Source: CBDUVZ01 sp965370805 | Lineage (GTDB): Bacteria > Hydrothermota > Tepidihabitantia > Tepidihabitantales > Tepidihabitantaceae | Direction of reading: 5' to 3' | DNA: 28,192 bases | Assembly: GCA_965370805.1 (NCBI GenBank) | Contig: CBDUVZ010000025.1 | Coordinates: forward strand, 1 to 28,192 | In this document: piece by piece, positions 7,999 to 15,244 of the stretch | Layout: the number at the start of each line of letters is the position of its first letter | How positions within the stretch are numbered: position 1 is the stretch's first letter | Notes under the pieces: generated by a model | Databases searched by the model: none | Seen by the model: only the letters and a program-made list of their open reading frames with translations | Told to the model about the DNA's origin: nothing | Made by a program: the position numbers and the translations under genes

Positions 7999-9117
7999 TC
8001 ACGCCGACCGACCGGCCAAGTGGCCTTTCTTCTCGTACTCGACGAACAGACGTCCCCAGCCGGTCGCAGTACGCCAGCGTTCGTAGATTTTCTTCTCCTT
8101 GAGCGGCCAGTGGATATAGTCGTGATTGAATTCAGATATGAATATCGGGATATTGACGAGCCAGGTGCGGAAGATGAGTTTCTGAAGGAATCTCGTCGGG
8201 CCGTACCAGGAAAGCCAGCCGAGGAACCGGTGGAAGCTGCGGCCGACCTCGAAATGCCAGTTTTCCCGGGAGATGTCATCGCCGACCAGTTCGATCTCCC
8301 TGGTGTCGCCGACGCCCAGTCCTTTTTCGTGGGCGATTCTGATGTAGCCGATTGAGAACGGGTCGATACCCATCATTTTCGCCGCGACTGCGTCGATTGC
8401 CACCTGATCGCCGGACGCGAGAATGACGTTTTTCACCACCGGGGTCATGGTACGCGGGCCCGGACCGTTGCCCGCGGTGGTGCCGTCCATTGTCGCGAAT
8501 ATGCCGGGATGGATTTCCTGCTGGATTGCGAGAAGGTCAACCAGGGTTTCGTGAATCCAGGTGTGAGTGTAGTGACGATGAGTCGCCAGCAGCCCGCCGA
8601 AGGCGTTCTTCATTGCGCCGGTGGTGGTCGTATAGATGTGGCACTTGACCGTCGGCAGGTGGACGATGTTCTTGCCGAAAAAGTAGTCGGGAATCCGGAT
8701 TCCTTCGGGATAGATATCGTCGAGAACCAGCATTTCGGCCTTGGGTTTGAACGGAATCCATTTCATGTCCCGAGCCTTGAAATTGTAGAGTACGGGCAGG
8801 CCGTAGTGCTTGAAGATCGGGACGTAGTGGTTCAGGTCTTCGCCTTTGAACGTGTCGATAACAACAGTCTTGTTCTGGACGCAGGAGATATCTTCGTACC
8901 CGAGGTCGCGGAGGCCGAGGATGGTTCCTTCGAGTTGCCAGGGGGTGGTGTTGGCTGAAGGCATCGGGAAATGCCAGGAGATATTGTCCTTGAGGATAGT
9001 GGTGGCTTTCCGGTCCAGGAACCTGTCCGCGCCGGCCAGCTTGAAGAGCCGGCGATAATCGTCAAGCACGGTTTCCGGCCTGGTGCGCAGGACCGCTACT
9101 CTGGCTCGGGTCTTCAC
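7999..9117 (-). CDS. DUF362 domain protein
   Basis: This 372-aa protein shows the DUF362 layout: an N-terminal Rossmann-like part with an ISWHFPMPSANTTPWQLEG segment, a central NIVHLPTVKCHIYTTTTGAMKN-AFGG segment, and the ASGDQVAIDAVAAKMMGIDP segment that is the family hallmark. The family is often fused to ferredoxin domains and occurs near redox and radical enzymes, but its reaction is unknown; this copy has no Fe-S motif of its own. The GTG start has no Shine-Dalgarno. A TTGCAA-N17-TATAAT promoter ends 9 nt before it, suggesting a leaderless transcript in addition to read-through from the TonB-receptor gene. Confidence 0.75.
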   Translation of the reverse strand: MKTRARVAVLRTRPETVLDDYRRLFKLAGADRFLDRKATTILKDNISWHFPMPSANTTPWQLEGTILGLRDLGYEDISCVQNKTVVIDTFKGEDLNHYVPIFKHYGLPVLYNFKARDMKWIPFKPKAEMLVLDDIYPEGIRIPDYFFGKNIVHLPTVKCHIYTTTTGAMKNAFGGLLATHRHYTHTWIHETLVDLLAIQQEIHPGIFATMDGTTAGNGPGPRTMTPVVKNVILASGDQVAIDAVAAKMMGIDPFSIGYIRIAHEKGLGVGDTREIELVGDDISRENWHFEVGRSFHRFLGWLSWYGPTRFLQKLIFRTWLVNIPIFISEFNHDYIHWPLKEKKIYERWRTATGWGRLFVEYEKKGHLAGRSA

Positions 9118-9126
9118 AGTGCCCGG

Positions 9127-9155
9127 ATTATAGCCGGAGCCGGGTCGGATTGCAA
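9127..9155 (-). promoter_or_regulatory. Internal promoter before DUF362, predicts a leaderless mRNA
   Basis: On the minus strand TTGCAA (9155-9150), 17 nt, TATAAT (9132-9127), then 9 nt to the GTG at 9117. The -10 box is perfect. The spacing places transcription start at or next to the start codon, and no ribosome site intervenes. Confidence 0.6.
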
Positions 9156-9168
9156 CCGTGCCCGGCTA
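9131..9168. repeat. Inverted repeat at the TonB-receptor stop codon
   Basis: TAGCCGG (9131-9137) pairs with CCGGCTA (9162-9168), with further partial pairing inside, across the 48-nt gap between the receptor and DUF362. It could be a transcript-end or stabilising hairpin separating receptor expression from the downstream genes. It overlaps both the receptor stop codon and the internal promoter. Confidence 0.45.
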
Positions 9169-11406
9169 CAATCCGTACTCCAGTCCAAGAAACGGCAGTC
9201 TTGGTGTCATGTAGATAGTGCGTTGCTCGCCGTTCTCATCGTAGTAGTAGGACTGGACGTTGTGCACCCCGGTTACGTTCAGCACCGAGACGTGGCAGGT
9301 CAGCCGGCCGGCACCGATGCGGAACCCGCGGGCGATTCGCAGATCGAGCCGGAAATAGGCCGGGTAGCGGGCCGAGTTGTGCTCCGCCGGGATGCAGTGA
9401 TTCTCGTAGTAGAAGGCCTCCGGTGTGTAGGGTGCGCCGCTTGCCAGTCTGAGCTTTGCGCCCAGGTCGAACTGACCGGGCAGGGCGGCGCTGCCGGCCA
9501 GATTCAGGATGTGAGGCTGCTCGCCGTCGGTCGGGACCGGTTCGGCACCGTGCAGCCAGGAGCGCCGGGCCAGCGAGAAGGAATAGGATGCCCACCAGAA
9601 AAGCCGGTCACTCAGTTGCTGGCGGAGCGTGAACTCGACGCCCCTGGCCCAGCCGATGCCGACATCCGTGAAGGCGTTGTCCCTGACAACGACGATATTG
9701 TCGAAGGTCTTGTCGTACAGTTCCAGCCCGGCCGATACCCGTTCGGCGAACCGGTGTTCGATTCCAATGATGGCATGTCGGGACAGAAGCGGTTCGGGTT
9801 GGTCGGGGTCCGGGCTGTCCGGGTTGAGGAGTTCCGGGGCAACGAACTGCCGGTACAGGCCCCAGGCTCCACGCAACGTGGTCCTCTCGCCGAGACTGTA
9901 GCGGGCATTCAGCCGGGGGCTGAGCAGTGTGCCCTGCAGGAACGGGGAAGATGCGCGTTGGTCGAGTTCTCGGTAGTCGAGCCGCAGTCCGGCCCCGAGT
10001 CGCAGGTGCTTCAAGACCTCGACGTCGGTCCGCACGAACCCGACGCACTGCCAGGTGGCGACTTCGGCCGCGACGGTGTCACCCCAACGAGTCGGGTCGA
10101 GCAGCTCCATCGGCAGGGTGCTCCTGTGGAAGTAGTCGATACCGGAGACCGACGCGCCCGCTTCCAGGTTCAACCGGGTCGAAGGGCGGACCAGCGCATT
10201 CCCGGAGAGGGTCAGTTTGCGCGGGTGATGGTCTCTTCTGTTCGTGCCCAGTGCGTCGGTGATTGCCATTTCCTGCCGGCTGTCCAGGGCCGATACACGG
10301 CAGCGAACCGTTGCGTTGTCGCCAGGATGCCACTCCAAGTCAGCACCTGCGGTCCAGAGGTTACTGATGATGCTCAGGTCGGGCCGGCGCCAGTGACCCG
10401 AGTCGCCGGCGAGCGCGGTTTCGCTCGAACCGAGAACGGTAGCGGACAAGCTCAGTCTCCGGCTGAACCGGTGGGCGGCCCGCGCCTGGAAGTCGGTATA
10501 CGTGGGCAGGATGTAGCCGGCCCCGAAATCCAACCGGCGCAGGACTTCGTCCAGATACGAATGGCGCAGTGCCGCGGCGACTTCGGTCCGTCCGGGCAGC
10601 TTCAGTTCAACGGTTCCGTCCAGTTCCGTCATGTCGAGTCCGGCGTGCAGGCGGACTCGGTCCGCAGGCGCCAGCCGGGTGGTTACATCCAGTACCGAAG
10701 ATACGCAATCCCCGTAGGTCGGGCCGAACCCGCCGGTGGAGAAGCTGACATTGTCAACCAGGTTGGTGTTGAAGACCGAAGCCAGACCGGAAAAGTGGTA
10801 CGGGTTTGGTATCTCCAGGCCATCAAGCAGGAACAGGTTTTCAGTCGGGGTTCCGCCCCGGACATAGAGCCAGCCGAAGTAGTCGCCGGTCGAGGCGACA
10901 CCCGGCAGAGTCTGGAGCGCGCGGAACAGATCCTTCTCCGCGCCGGGGAGACTCAGGATTTCGTTGGCTGTGAGCCTGATGGTGCTCGGGGATGGAACAG
11001 ATACCGCCGGGGCACGGATTTCGACCGGTTCGAGCAGGATCGGCCGCGGTCGGAGCCGAAAGTCTATCCGACGGACTCCGTCGGTCGCTGCCAGCGCCAT
11101 CCGGACCGGCTCATAGGCGACATGACTCACCAGGAGTTCGATATCTCGGCAGTTCGTATCTGTGATTGTGAACCGGCCGGCTGAGTCGGTGGCCGCGCCG
11201 AGTTCCGTGCCCGGGATGGTGACATTGACACCGACTACCGGGGTTGAGTCTCCGGTGTCAACTACCCGCCCGGTAATGACCCCGCCGGGCGCTGCCGCAA
11301 CGAACAGCATCAACAGCCAGATTACGGCTGTTCCCGGGAACCGAACTGCTTTCTGCCCGATACTGCTACAGGGCGGCCGAGCGGCCGCCAAGGGTAACCA
11401 ACACAT
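9166..11406 (-). CDS. TonB-dependent outer-membrane receptor with carboxypeptidase-regulatory-like N-domain
   Basis: From ATG 11406 the product is 746 aa. A hydrophobic segment, VIWLLMLFVAAAPG, at about 27-41 forms a signal peptide with an unusually long n-region. A CarboxypepD_reg-like beta sandwich follows (GVITGRVVDTGDSTPVVGVN ... about 43-125), then a plug domain (about 130-240, with YVRGGTPTENLFLLDGLEIP), then a long beta barrel rich in alternating aromatic strands. Such receptors import or bind a ligand in the outer membrane using TonB energy. No SusD partner, TonB or ABC genes are in view, so the ligand is unknown. I chose ATG 11406 over an in-frame GTG at 11418 because GGAGG lies 5 nt before the ATG. 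A near-perfect promoter lies about 120 nt upstream. Confidence 0.88.
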   Translation of the reverse strand: MCWLPLAAARPPCSSIGQKAVRFPGTAVIWLLMLFVAAAPGGVITGRVVDTGDSTPVVGVNVTIPGTELGAATDSAGRFTITDTNCRDIELLVSHVAYEPVRMALAATDGVRRIDFRLRPRPILLEPVEIRAPAVSVPSPSTIRLTANEILSLPGAEKDLFRALQTLPGVASTGDYFGWLYVRGGTPTENLFLLDGLEIPNPYHFSGLASVFNTNLVDNVSFSTGGFGPTYGDCVSSVLDVTTRLAPADRVRLHAGLDMTELDGTVELKLPGRTEVAAALRHSYLDEVLRRLDFGAGYILPTYTDFQARAAHRFSRRLSLSATVLGSSETALAGDSGHWRRPDLSIISNLWTAGADLEWHPGDNATVRCRVSALDSRQEMAITDALGTNRRDHHPRKLTLSGNALVRPSTRLNLEAGASVSGIDYFHRSTLPMELLDPTRWGDTVAAEVATWQCVGFVRTDVEVLKHLRLGAGLRLDYRELDQRASSPFLQGTLLSPRLNARYSLGERTTLRGAWGLYRQFVAPELLNPDSPDPDQPEPLLSRHAIIGIEHRFAERVSAGLELYDKTFDNIVVVRDNAFTDVGIGWARGVEFTLRQQLSDRLFWWASYSFSLARRSWLHGAEPVPTDGEQPHILNLAGSAALPGQFDLGAKLRLASGAPYTPEAFYYENHCIPAEHNSARYPAYFRLDLRIARGFRIGAGRLTCHVSVLNVTGVHNVQSYYYDENGEQRTIYMTPRLPFLGLEYGL

Positions 11407-11528
11407 CTCAGCCTCCACGTTCTCCCCCGGCCGAAGTTGTGTCTTCAGACTACGGACTGTTGTTCAGTCAGAGAGGCAGGCAAGAATTGAACCGGGTCGT
11501 ACTCTGCCACACCTCAGCCTCGGGGGAG

Positions 11529-11557
11529 ATTATACAGATGATGGCGCACTTGGTCAA
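11529..11557 (-). promoter_or_regulatory. Promoter of the TonB-receptor/DUF362/tldDE cluster
   Basis: On the minus strand TTGACC (11557-11552), 17 nt, TATAAT (11534-11529). Expected transcription start is near 11522, leaving a leader of about 115 nt before the receptor ATG. The box pair faces away from the promoter at 11589-11617, with the two -35 boxes 31 bases apart. Confidence 0.75.
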
Positions 11558-11588
11558 ACCCGCTTGTCGGTCCCGGTCCCCGGTCGGC

Positions 11589-11617
11589 TTGACGCGGCAT
11601 TGACCGGCCTGTATAAT
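11589..11617 (+). promoter_or_regulatory. Promoter of the zinc-ribbon/lspA direction
   Basis: TTGACG (11589-11594), 17 nt, TATAAT (11612-11617), close to the sigma-70 consensus. Expected start is near 11624, giving a short leader that contains the GGAGG ribosome site of the gene at 11649. Confidence 0.75.
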
Positions 11618-11648
11618 CTGGGTACAAGGCCCAAATGGAGGAGTTAAG

Positions 11649-12593
11649 GTGCTAAGTGACCCCAAAGTCGTCAGGCTTTTTGAGATACTGACCGAACGTG
11701 ATGCGCCGGCGCTGGAGCCGGAATTCGCCCCGCGCAGGGATGGCTGGGTGAGCTACCCGCTTGCCGAGGAGCAGCTTGAGGCTGACTCCGAGTACACGAT
11801 GCGGTTGCTCGAAGACCTGCACCGGCTGGGATATCTGCACCGGGAGTTCTCTGACAGGATACAATTCTGCCCGGCGTGTAACTCGCAGGACTTGAAGCTG
11901 GTTACCTACTGTCCGAAGTGCCGTTCGGCTCACCTGGTCAGGAAGCGGGTGATCGTACACAAGAGTTGCGGGTACGAGGGGCCGGAGGCGGACTTCAGTC
12001 AGGGGGAGACGCGGATCTGTCCCAAGTGTCGGATTGAACTGGTGCTAGTCGGCGGCGACTACCTGAGCCGGGGATCTCGCTATTCCTGCGGCCAGTGTGG
12101 CGAGGTGGTGGAAGTTCCTGATGAAAGATGGACCTGCCGGTCATGCCGCAGAGTCTTCGAGAAGAACGATATTCGGGACTTGGTGATGTACCGGTACGTA
12201 CTCAATCAGGCCCAGTTGGCCAAGCTGCGAGTGGAGCGCATACCGAAAGCGCGGGTGCACGAGTTCCTCGCACGCGAGGGCTATGATATCCAGGAGACAG
12301 CCCACGCAGTTGGCAAGTCCGGGGCTGAACATGAAATCGACCTGCTTGCCACGAAGCGGTCCGGGCCGCTTGAGCACCGACTGGTAGTCGGATTCGCCAG
12401 TGCCGAGAAGGAGGTTGATTCCGAGGAAGTCATCAAGCTGTACGCCAAGGCGTACGATGTTGACGCGCAGGATGTGATCCTGGTGGTGTCACCCCGGTTG
12501 AGCGAAGATGCCCAGCATTTCGCTCGACACTACCACATGAAGGTGCTGGATGCCGAGCAGTTATCCCGCCCGGACGTGACCATATCGATCTAG
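11649..12593 (+). CDS. TackOD1-like zinc-ribbon protein with C-terminal degenerate restriction-endonuclease-like domain
   Basis: This 314-aa protein has a helical N-terminal segment (1-70), then a zinc-rich core (about 73-170) with CPAC, CPKC, HKSCGYEG, CPKC, CGQCG and CRSC. This arrangement matches the TackOD1 output domain first described in Thaumarchaeota. The C-terminal part (about 190-305) reads RVHEFLAREGYDIQ, then GKSGAEHEIDLLA, then LVVGFASAEKEVDSEEVIKLYAKAYD and ILVVSPRLSEDAQHFARHY. This has the shape of a PD-(D/E)XK nuclease, with the Asp in EHEID but GFAS where a (Q/E)xK motif is expected. It may act as a sensor or binding module rather than a nuclease. The GTG start is preceded by GGAGG at 8 nt. 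Domain names are from memory of family patterns. Confidence 0.7.
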   Translation: MLSDPKVVRLFEILTERDAPALEPEFAPRRDGWVSYPLAEEQLEADSEYTMRLLEDLHRLGYLHREFSDRIQFCPACNSQDLKLVTYCPKCRSAHLVRKRVIVHKSCGYEGPEADFSQGETRICPKCRIELVLVGGDYLSRGSRYSCGQCGEVVEVPDERWTCRSCRRVFEKNDIRDLVMYRYVLNQAQLAKLRVERIPKARVHEFLAREGYDIQETAHAVGKSGAEHEIDLLATKRSGPLEHRLVVGFASAEKEVDSEEVIKLYAKAYDVDAQDVILVVSPRLSEDAQHFARHYHMKVLDAEQLSRPDVTISI

Positions 12594-12634
12594 GTTCCCA
12601 TCAGCGGTCCTCTTCCCATTGGTGCAGGTTCGGC

Positions 12635-12662
12635 TTGACACGAAGCGGGCGACGGCTAACTT
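12635..12662 (+). promoter_or_regulatory. Possible promoter for lspA
   Basis: TTGACA (12635-12640), 16 nt, TAACTT (12657-12662), only 5 nt before the lspA ATG. The -35 box is perfect but the -10 box is weak and the distance to the start codon is short. If real, the transcript would be leaderless. Confidence 0.35.
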
Positions 12663-12667
12663 CTCCG

Positions 12668-13228
12668 ATGGTCCGCAGGTTGTTTGTCTGGACGGCGATT
12701 CTGACGTTGTTTCTGGATCAGGTCACCAAGGTTCTGGCGTACGGGCTGCTGCCCGAACACGTTCCCCAGCGGGTGTTGGGTCAGTTCCTGAGGTTGTCGT
12801 TGACATCGAACGACCGTGGGCTGTTCGGGCTTGCCTTCGGTCCGCCGGTTGTGTACTACGTTCTGCCGCTCATCGGCATCGTGCTGGTTCTTTACTTCGC
12901 GATCCGGACACAGGACAAGTGGTACGCGACAGCCTACGGCCTGGTGCTGGGGGGAGCGGTCGGTAACCTGGTGGACCGCGTACGGTTCGGCAGTGTGATT
13001 GATTTCATCGACGTTGGGCTGCGCGGCTGGCGCTGGTACACGTTCAATCTGGCGGATGCTTTCGTCGTGTGTGGGGTACTGTTGCTGTTGGGGCGAGAGT
13101 TGCTTGGTGCCCGCAGCAAGACGGTGATGACTGCAGGCTTGCCGATTCCGGATGCCAGCGACTCCGGGACAGACAGTCAGATCGGACGCAGCCGGCCGTC
13201 CGGTGATTCAAGAGAGGTTGAGGAATGA
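12668..13228 (+). CDS. lspA: Lipoprotein signal peptidase (signal peptidase II)
   Basis: From ATG 12668 the product is 186 aa with four hydrophobic segments. Family motifs are LFLDQVTK near the N-terminus, GGAVGNLVDR, GSVIDFID and FNLADAFV; the Asp of VIDF and the Asp of LAD are the two catalytic aspartates. The enzyme removes signal peptides from prolipoproteins in the inner membrane. The tail after the last helix (about 35 residues, polar) is longer than in most homologues. An upstream in-frame TTG at 12635 is less likely because it adds a charged stretch and itself forms the TTGACA box of a possible promoter. The gene overlaps the cysteine desulfurase start by 4 nt, so the two are coupled. 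Confidence 0.92.
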   Translation: MVRRLFVWTAILTLFLDQVTKVLAYGLLPEHVPQRVLGQFLRLSLTSNDRGLFGLAFGPPVVYYVLPLIGIVLVLYFAIRTQDKWYATAYGLVLGGAVGNLVDRVRFGSVIDFIDVGLRGWRWYTFNLADAFVVCGVLLLLGRELLGARSKTVMTAGLPIPDASDSGTDSQIGRSRPSGDSREVEE

Positions 13229-14397
13229 AGAGAGTGTATCTGGACAACAACTCGACGACGGCAATCGACCCGCGGGTAGTCCAGGCGGTCGAGCCGTACC
13301 TGAGCAGAGTGTTCGGCAACTCCTCGAATCTTCATAGCTTCGGCCGCGAGTGCGCTGAAGGTCTGGCCCGGGCCAGAGAGCAGACCGCCGTTTTCCTGAA
13401 CGCCAGGCCGGAGGAGATCTTCTTCACCGGGAGTGGAACCGAATCAGACAACTGGGCGGTGAAGGGGGTTGCAGCCGCGCACAGCGACAAGGGCAGGCAC
13501 GTTATCTCCAGTCCGATTGAACACGGCGCGGTGCTGGGGAGCTGTCGGTATCTGGAGGAAAACGGCTACCGTGCTACCTATCTGGGGGTCGACCAGTACG
13601 GGTCGGTGGACCCGGACGATGTGCGCCGGGCGATTACCGATGAGACCGTGCTGGTATCAGTGATGCTGGTGAACAACGAAATCGGTACGATTGAGCCGGT
13701 CCGGGAGATTGCCGCAATCTGTCGCGAGAAGAACGTCATATGTCATACTGACGCGGTGGCGGCAGCGGGCAAGATATCCGTCGATGTCCGGGAGCTCGGG
13801 GTTGATCTGTTGACCATATCAGGCCACAAGCTGCACGCGCCCAAGGGCGTCGGGGTTCTCTACGTACGCGAAGGCACCGCCATCCGGCCGCTGATTCACG
13901 GCGGTCACCACGAGCGAGGCTTACGGGCGGGAACCGAGAATACCGTCGGAATCGTCGGACTGGGCAAAGCGTGTGAACTCCTGAAGGACGAGTGGCGGGA
14001 CGACGCGGAGAGGATGCGCCGGCTGCGGGACCGGTTCGAACGGGCAGTCATGGAGCGGATTCCCGAAGTCCGACCGAACGGGCACCACGAGAAGCGTGCG
14101 CCGAACGTGGCGCATTTCGGCGTCAGCTGCGTTGAGGGCGAAGCTCTACTTATGAATCTCGACCTGGAAGGGATTGCCGTGGCTTCGGGTTCGGCTTGTT
14201 CTGCCGGTGACGAGGGACTGTCGCCGACCCTCAAGGCGATTGACGTGCCGCCGCCGTTTCGGAACTCACCGGTCCGGTTCTCACTGGGCAAGGAGACAAC
14301 CGATGAAGACCTTGACCACGCGCTTGATGCTTTCGAGCGAGTGGTCAAACGCCTGCGCGATATCTCGCCGCTCTGGAAGGGCGAGGCGAGCCGCTAG
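13225..14397 (+). CDS. Cysteine desulfurase, NifS/IscS type
   Basis: This 390-aa class V aminotransferase-fold enzyme contains the PLP lysine in SGHKLHAPKG (K202), the PLP-stacking histidine in SPIEHGAV (H100) and the persulfide cysteine in ASGSACSAG (C325). It takes sulfur from cysteine as an enzyme persulfide for Fe-S cluster assembly, tRNA thiolation or cofactors. The segment that normally reads TDAVQ(A/V)xGK reads TDAVAAAGK here, so the conserved Gln that contacts the PLP ring oxygen is Ala. No scaffold gene (iscU/nifU) is adjacent. The ATG overlaps the lspA stop (ATGA) with a GAGG site before it; the stop overlaps the convergent archease stop by 4 nt. Confidence 0.9.
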   Translation: MKRVYLDNNSTTAIDPRVVQAVEPYLSRVFGNSSNLHSFGRECAEGLARAREQTAVFLNARPEEIFFTGSGTESDNWAVKGVAAAHSDKGRHVISSPIEHGAVLGSCRYLEENGYRATYLGVDQYGSVDPDDVRRAITDETVLVSVMLVNNEIGTIEPVREIAAICREKNVICHTDAVAAAGKISVDVRELGVDLLTISGHKLHAPKGVGVLYVREGTAIRPLIHGGHHERGLRAGTENTVGIVGLGKACELLKDEWRDDAERMRRLRDRFERAVMERIPEVRPNGHHEKRAPNVAHFGVSCVEGEALLMNLDLEGIAVASGSACSAGDEGLSPTLKAIDVPPPFRNSPVRFSLGKETTDEDLDHALDAFERVVKRLRDISPLWKGEASR

Positions 14398-14834
14398 ACG
14401 TCGAAGACGATTGTCGCGCGGTAGCCGTCAGCAGTCCTGTCCAGTTCGTACTGGTGATAGGTCGGGGTCTTGATTTCCAGATTCAGACCGTGTCTGCCAG
14501 GGTCGTAGTCGTCGCCGTACAGCCGGGCGACCAGCCGGCAGGGATTCGATTCTACCAGCGTACCGATGTCGACGCGGGCCACGGCAAACGAGCGCGTGGA
14601 GAACAGGAAGAGAAGCTCCCGCAGCCAGTCAAGCAGTAGTTCCTCGAGGTTGGGGCTTTCGAGTTCGACGGTCCGGGTCTGCTCTGCACCCAGACAGGGC
14701 AGGTCGACCATCGTGTCGAACAGGTAGAACGCCGCATTGGCAAACAACTCAGGCAGGCAGGCTCCGTAGATCTCAGCCTTCAGGTCCGAAGTATGGTCCA
14801 ACCGACGGTATCTCGGCCTGGAGCTTGCACTCAC
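14394..14834 (-). CDS. Archease
   Basis: The 146-aa length and sequence (YRRLDHTSDLKAEIYG at the N-terminus, a LxxLLLDWLRELLFLFSTR centre, VKAxTYHxYEL-like end IKTPTYHQYEL) are those of archease. In archaea and animals archease activates the RNA ligase RtcB by aiding guanylate transfer. The Asp in LDHTSD and the C-terminal acidic residue are the metal-binding type. No rtcB lies in the window. The GTG start comes 8 nt after the response-regulator stop with a G-rich site, so it probably belongs to the same transcript, an unexpected pairing with a two-component-like pair. Confidence 0.88.
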   Translation of the reverse strand: MSASSRPRYRRLDHTSDLKAEIYGACLPELFANAAFYLFDTMVDLPCLGAEQTRTVELESPNLEELLLDWLRELLFLFSTRSFAVARVDIGTLVESNPCRLVARLYGDDYDPGRHGLNLEIKTPTYHQYELDRTADGYRATIVFDV

Positions 14835-14842
14835 GGCCGGAG

Positions 14843-15244
14843 TTACCCCCCAGACTTGGCGACCAGGTTCCTTACCATGGAGACCAACTGGTCCGGATCG
14901 ACCGGCTTGTACAGTATCCCTACCGCCTGTTCATCCCGGGCCTGGAGCGCCAGATCGCTGTCGGTGTACGCGGTTATGACCAAGAAGTCGGTGTCCGGGT
15001 ATTCGGGTTTCAGCCGTCGAATGAGTTCGACGCCGTTGATTCCCGGCAGAATGATGTCCACTACCGCCACGTTGTAGCTGTGGCTCTTGAACTGGTTGAT
15101 TGCTTCCTGGCTTGTGGCAGCGGTATCGACTTCGAGACCATAGCTCGTCAGGATGTCAGAAAGCGTCTCCAGCATGCCGGGGTTATCATCAATGAGCAGA
15201 AGGCGGCCCTTCATCTGGCTCGCGCCGCCGGCTTTGTCTTTCAT
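14843..15244 (-). CDS. Single-domain response regulator (CheY-like)
   Basis: This 133-aa protein is a lone receiver domain: acidic pair in LLLIDDNPG, phospho-acceptor Asp in VAVVDIILPG, Thr in FLVITAY and Lys in GILYKPVD. All phosphorylation residues are intact. It has no DNA-binding or enzymatic output domain, so it must signal through a partner protein. The ATG overlaps the kinase-like gene stop (ATGA) with an AAGGAG site inside that gene. The pairing implies that the upstream protein is its kinase, phosphatase or partner, although that protein lacks the usual phospho-His. Confidence 0.9.
   Translation of the reverse strand: MKDKAGGASQMKGRLLLIDDNPGMLETLSDILTSYGLEVDTAATSQEAINQFKSHSYNVAVVDIILPGINGVELIRRLKPEYPDTDFLVITAYTDSDLALQARDEQAVGILYKPVDPDQLVSMVRNLVAKSGG

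Noticed and set aside
3963..9117. RiPP biosynthesis cluster around TldD/TldE
   Set aside because: No precursor peptide, cyclase, radical-SAM enzyme or exporter was found in or between the genes, so only a peptide-processing role can be proposed.
8971..11184. Long plus-strand open frame (737 codons) opposite the TonB receptor
   Set aside because: It is the antisense of a clear receptor gene in GC-rich codons. Its translation has no domain pattern or ribosome site, and the composition is that of a shadow frame.
12635..12667. TTG start of lspA 11 codons upstream of the ATG
   Set aside because: The added residues are charged and polar before the first helix, unlike LspA, and the TTG is part of a possible -35 box; ATG 12668 fits the family N-terminus.
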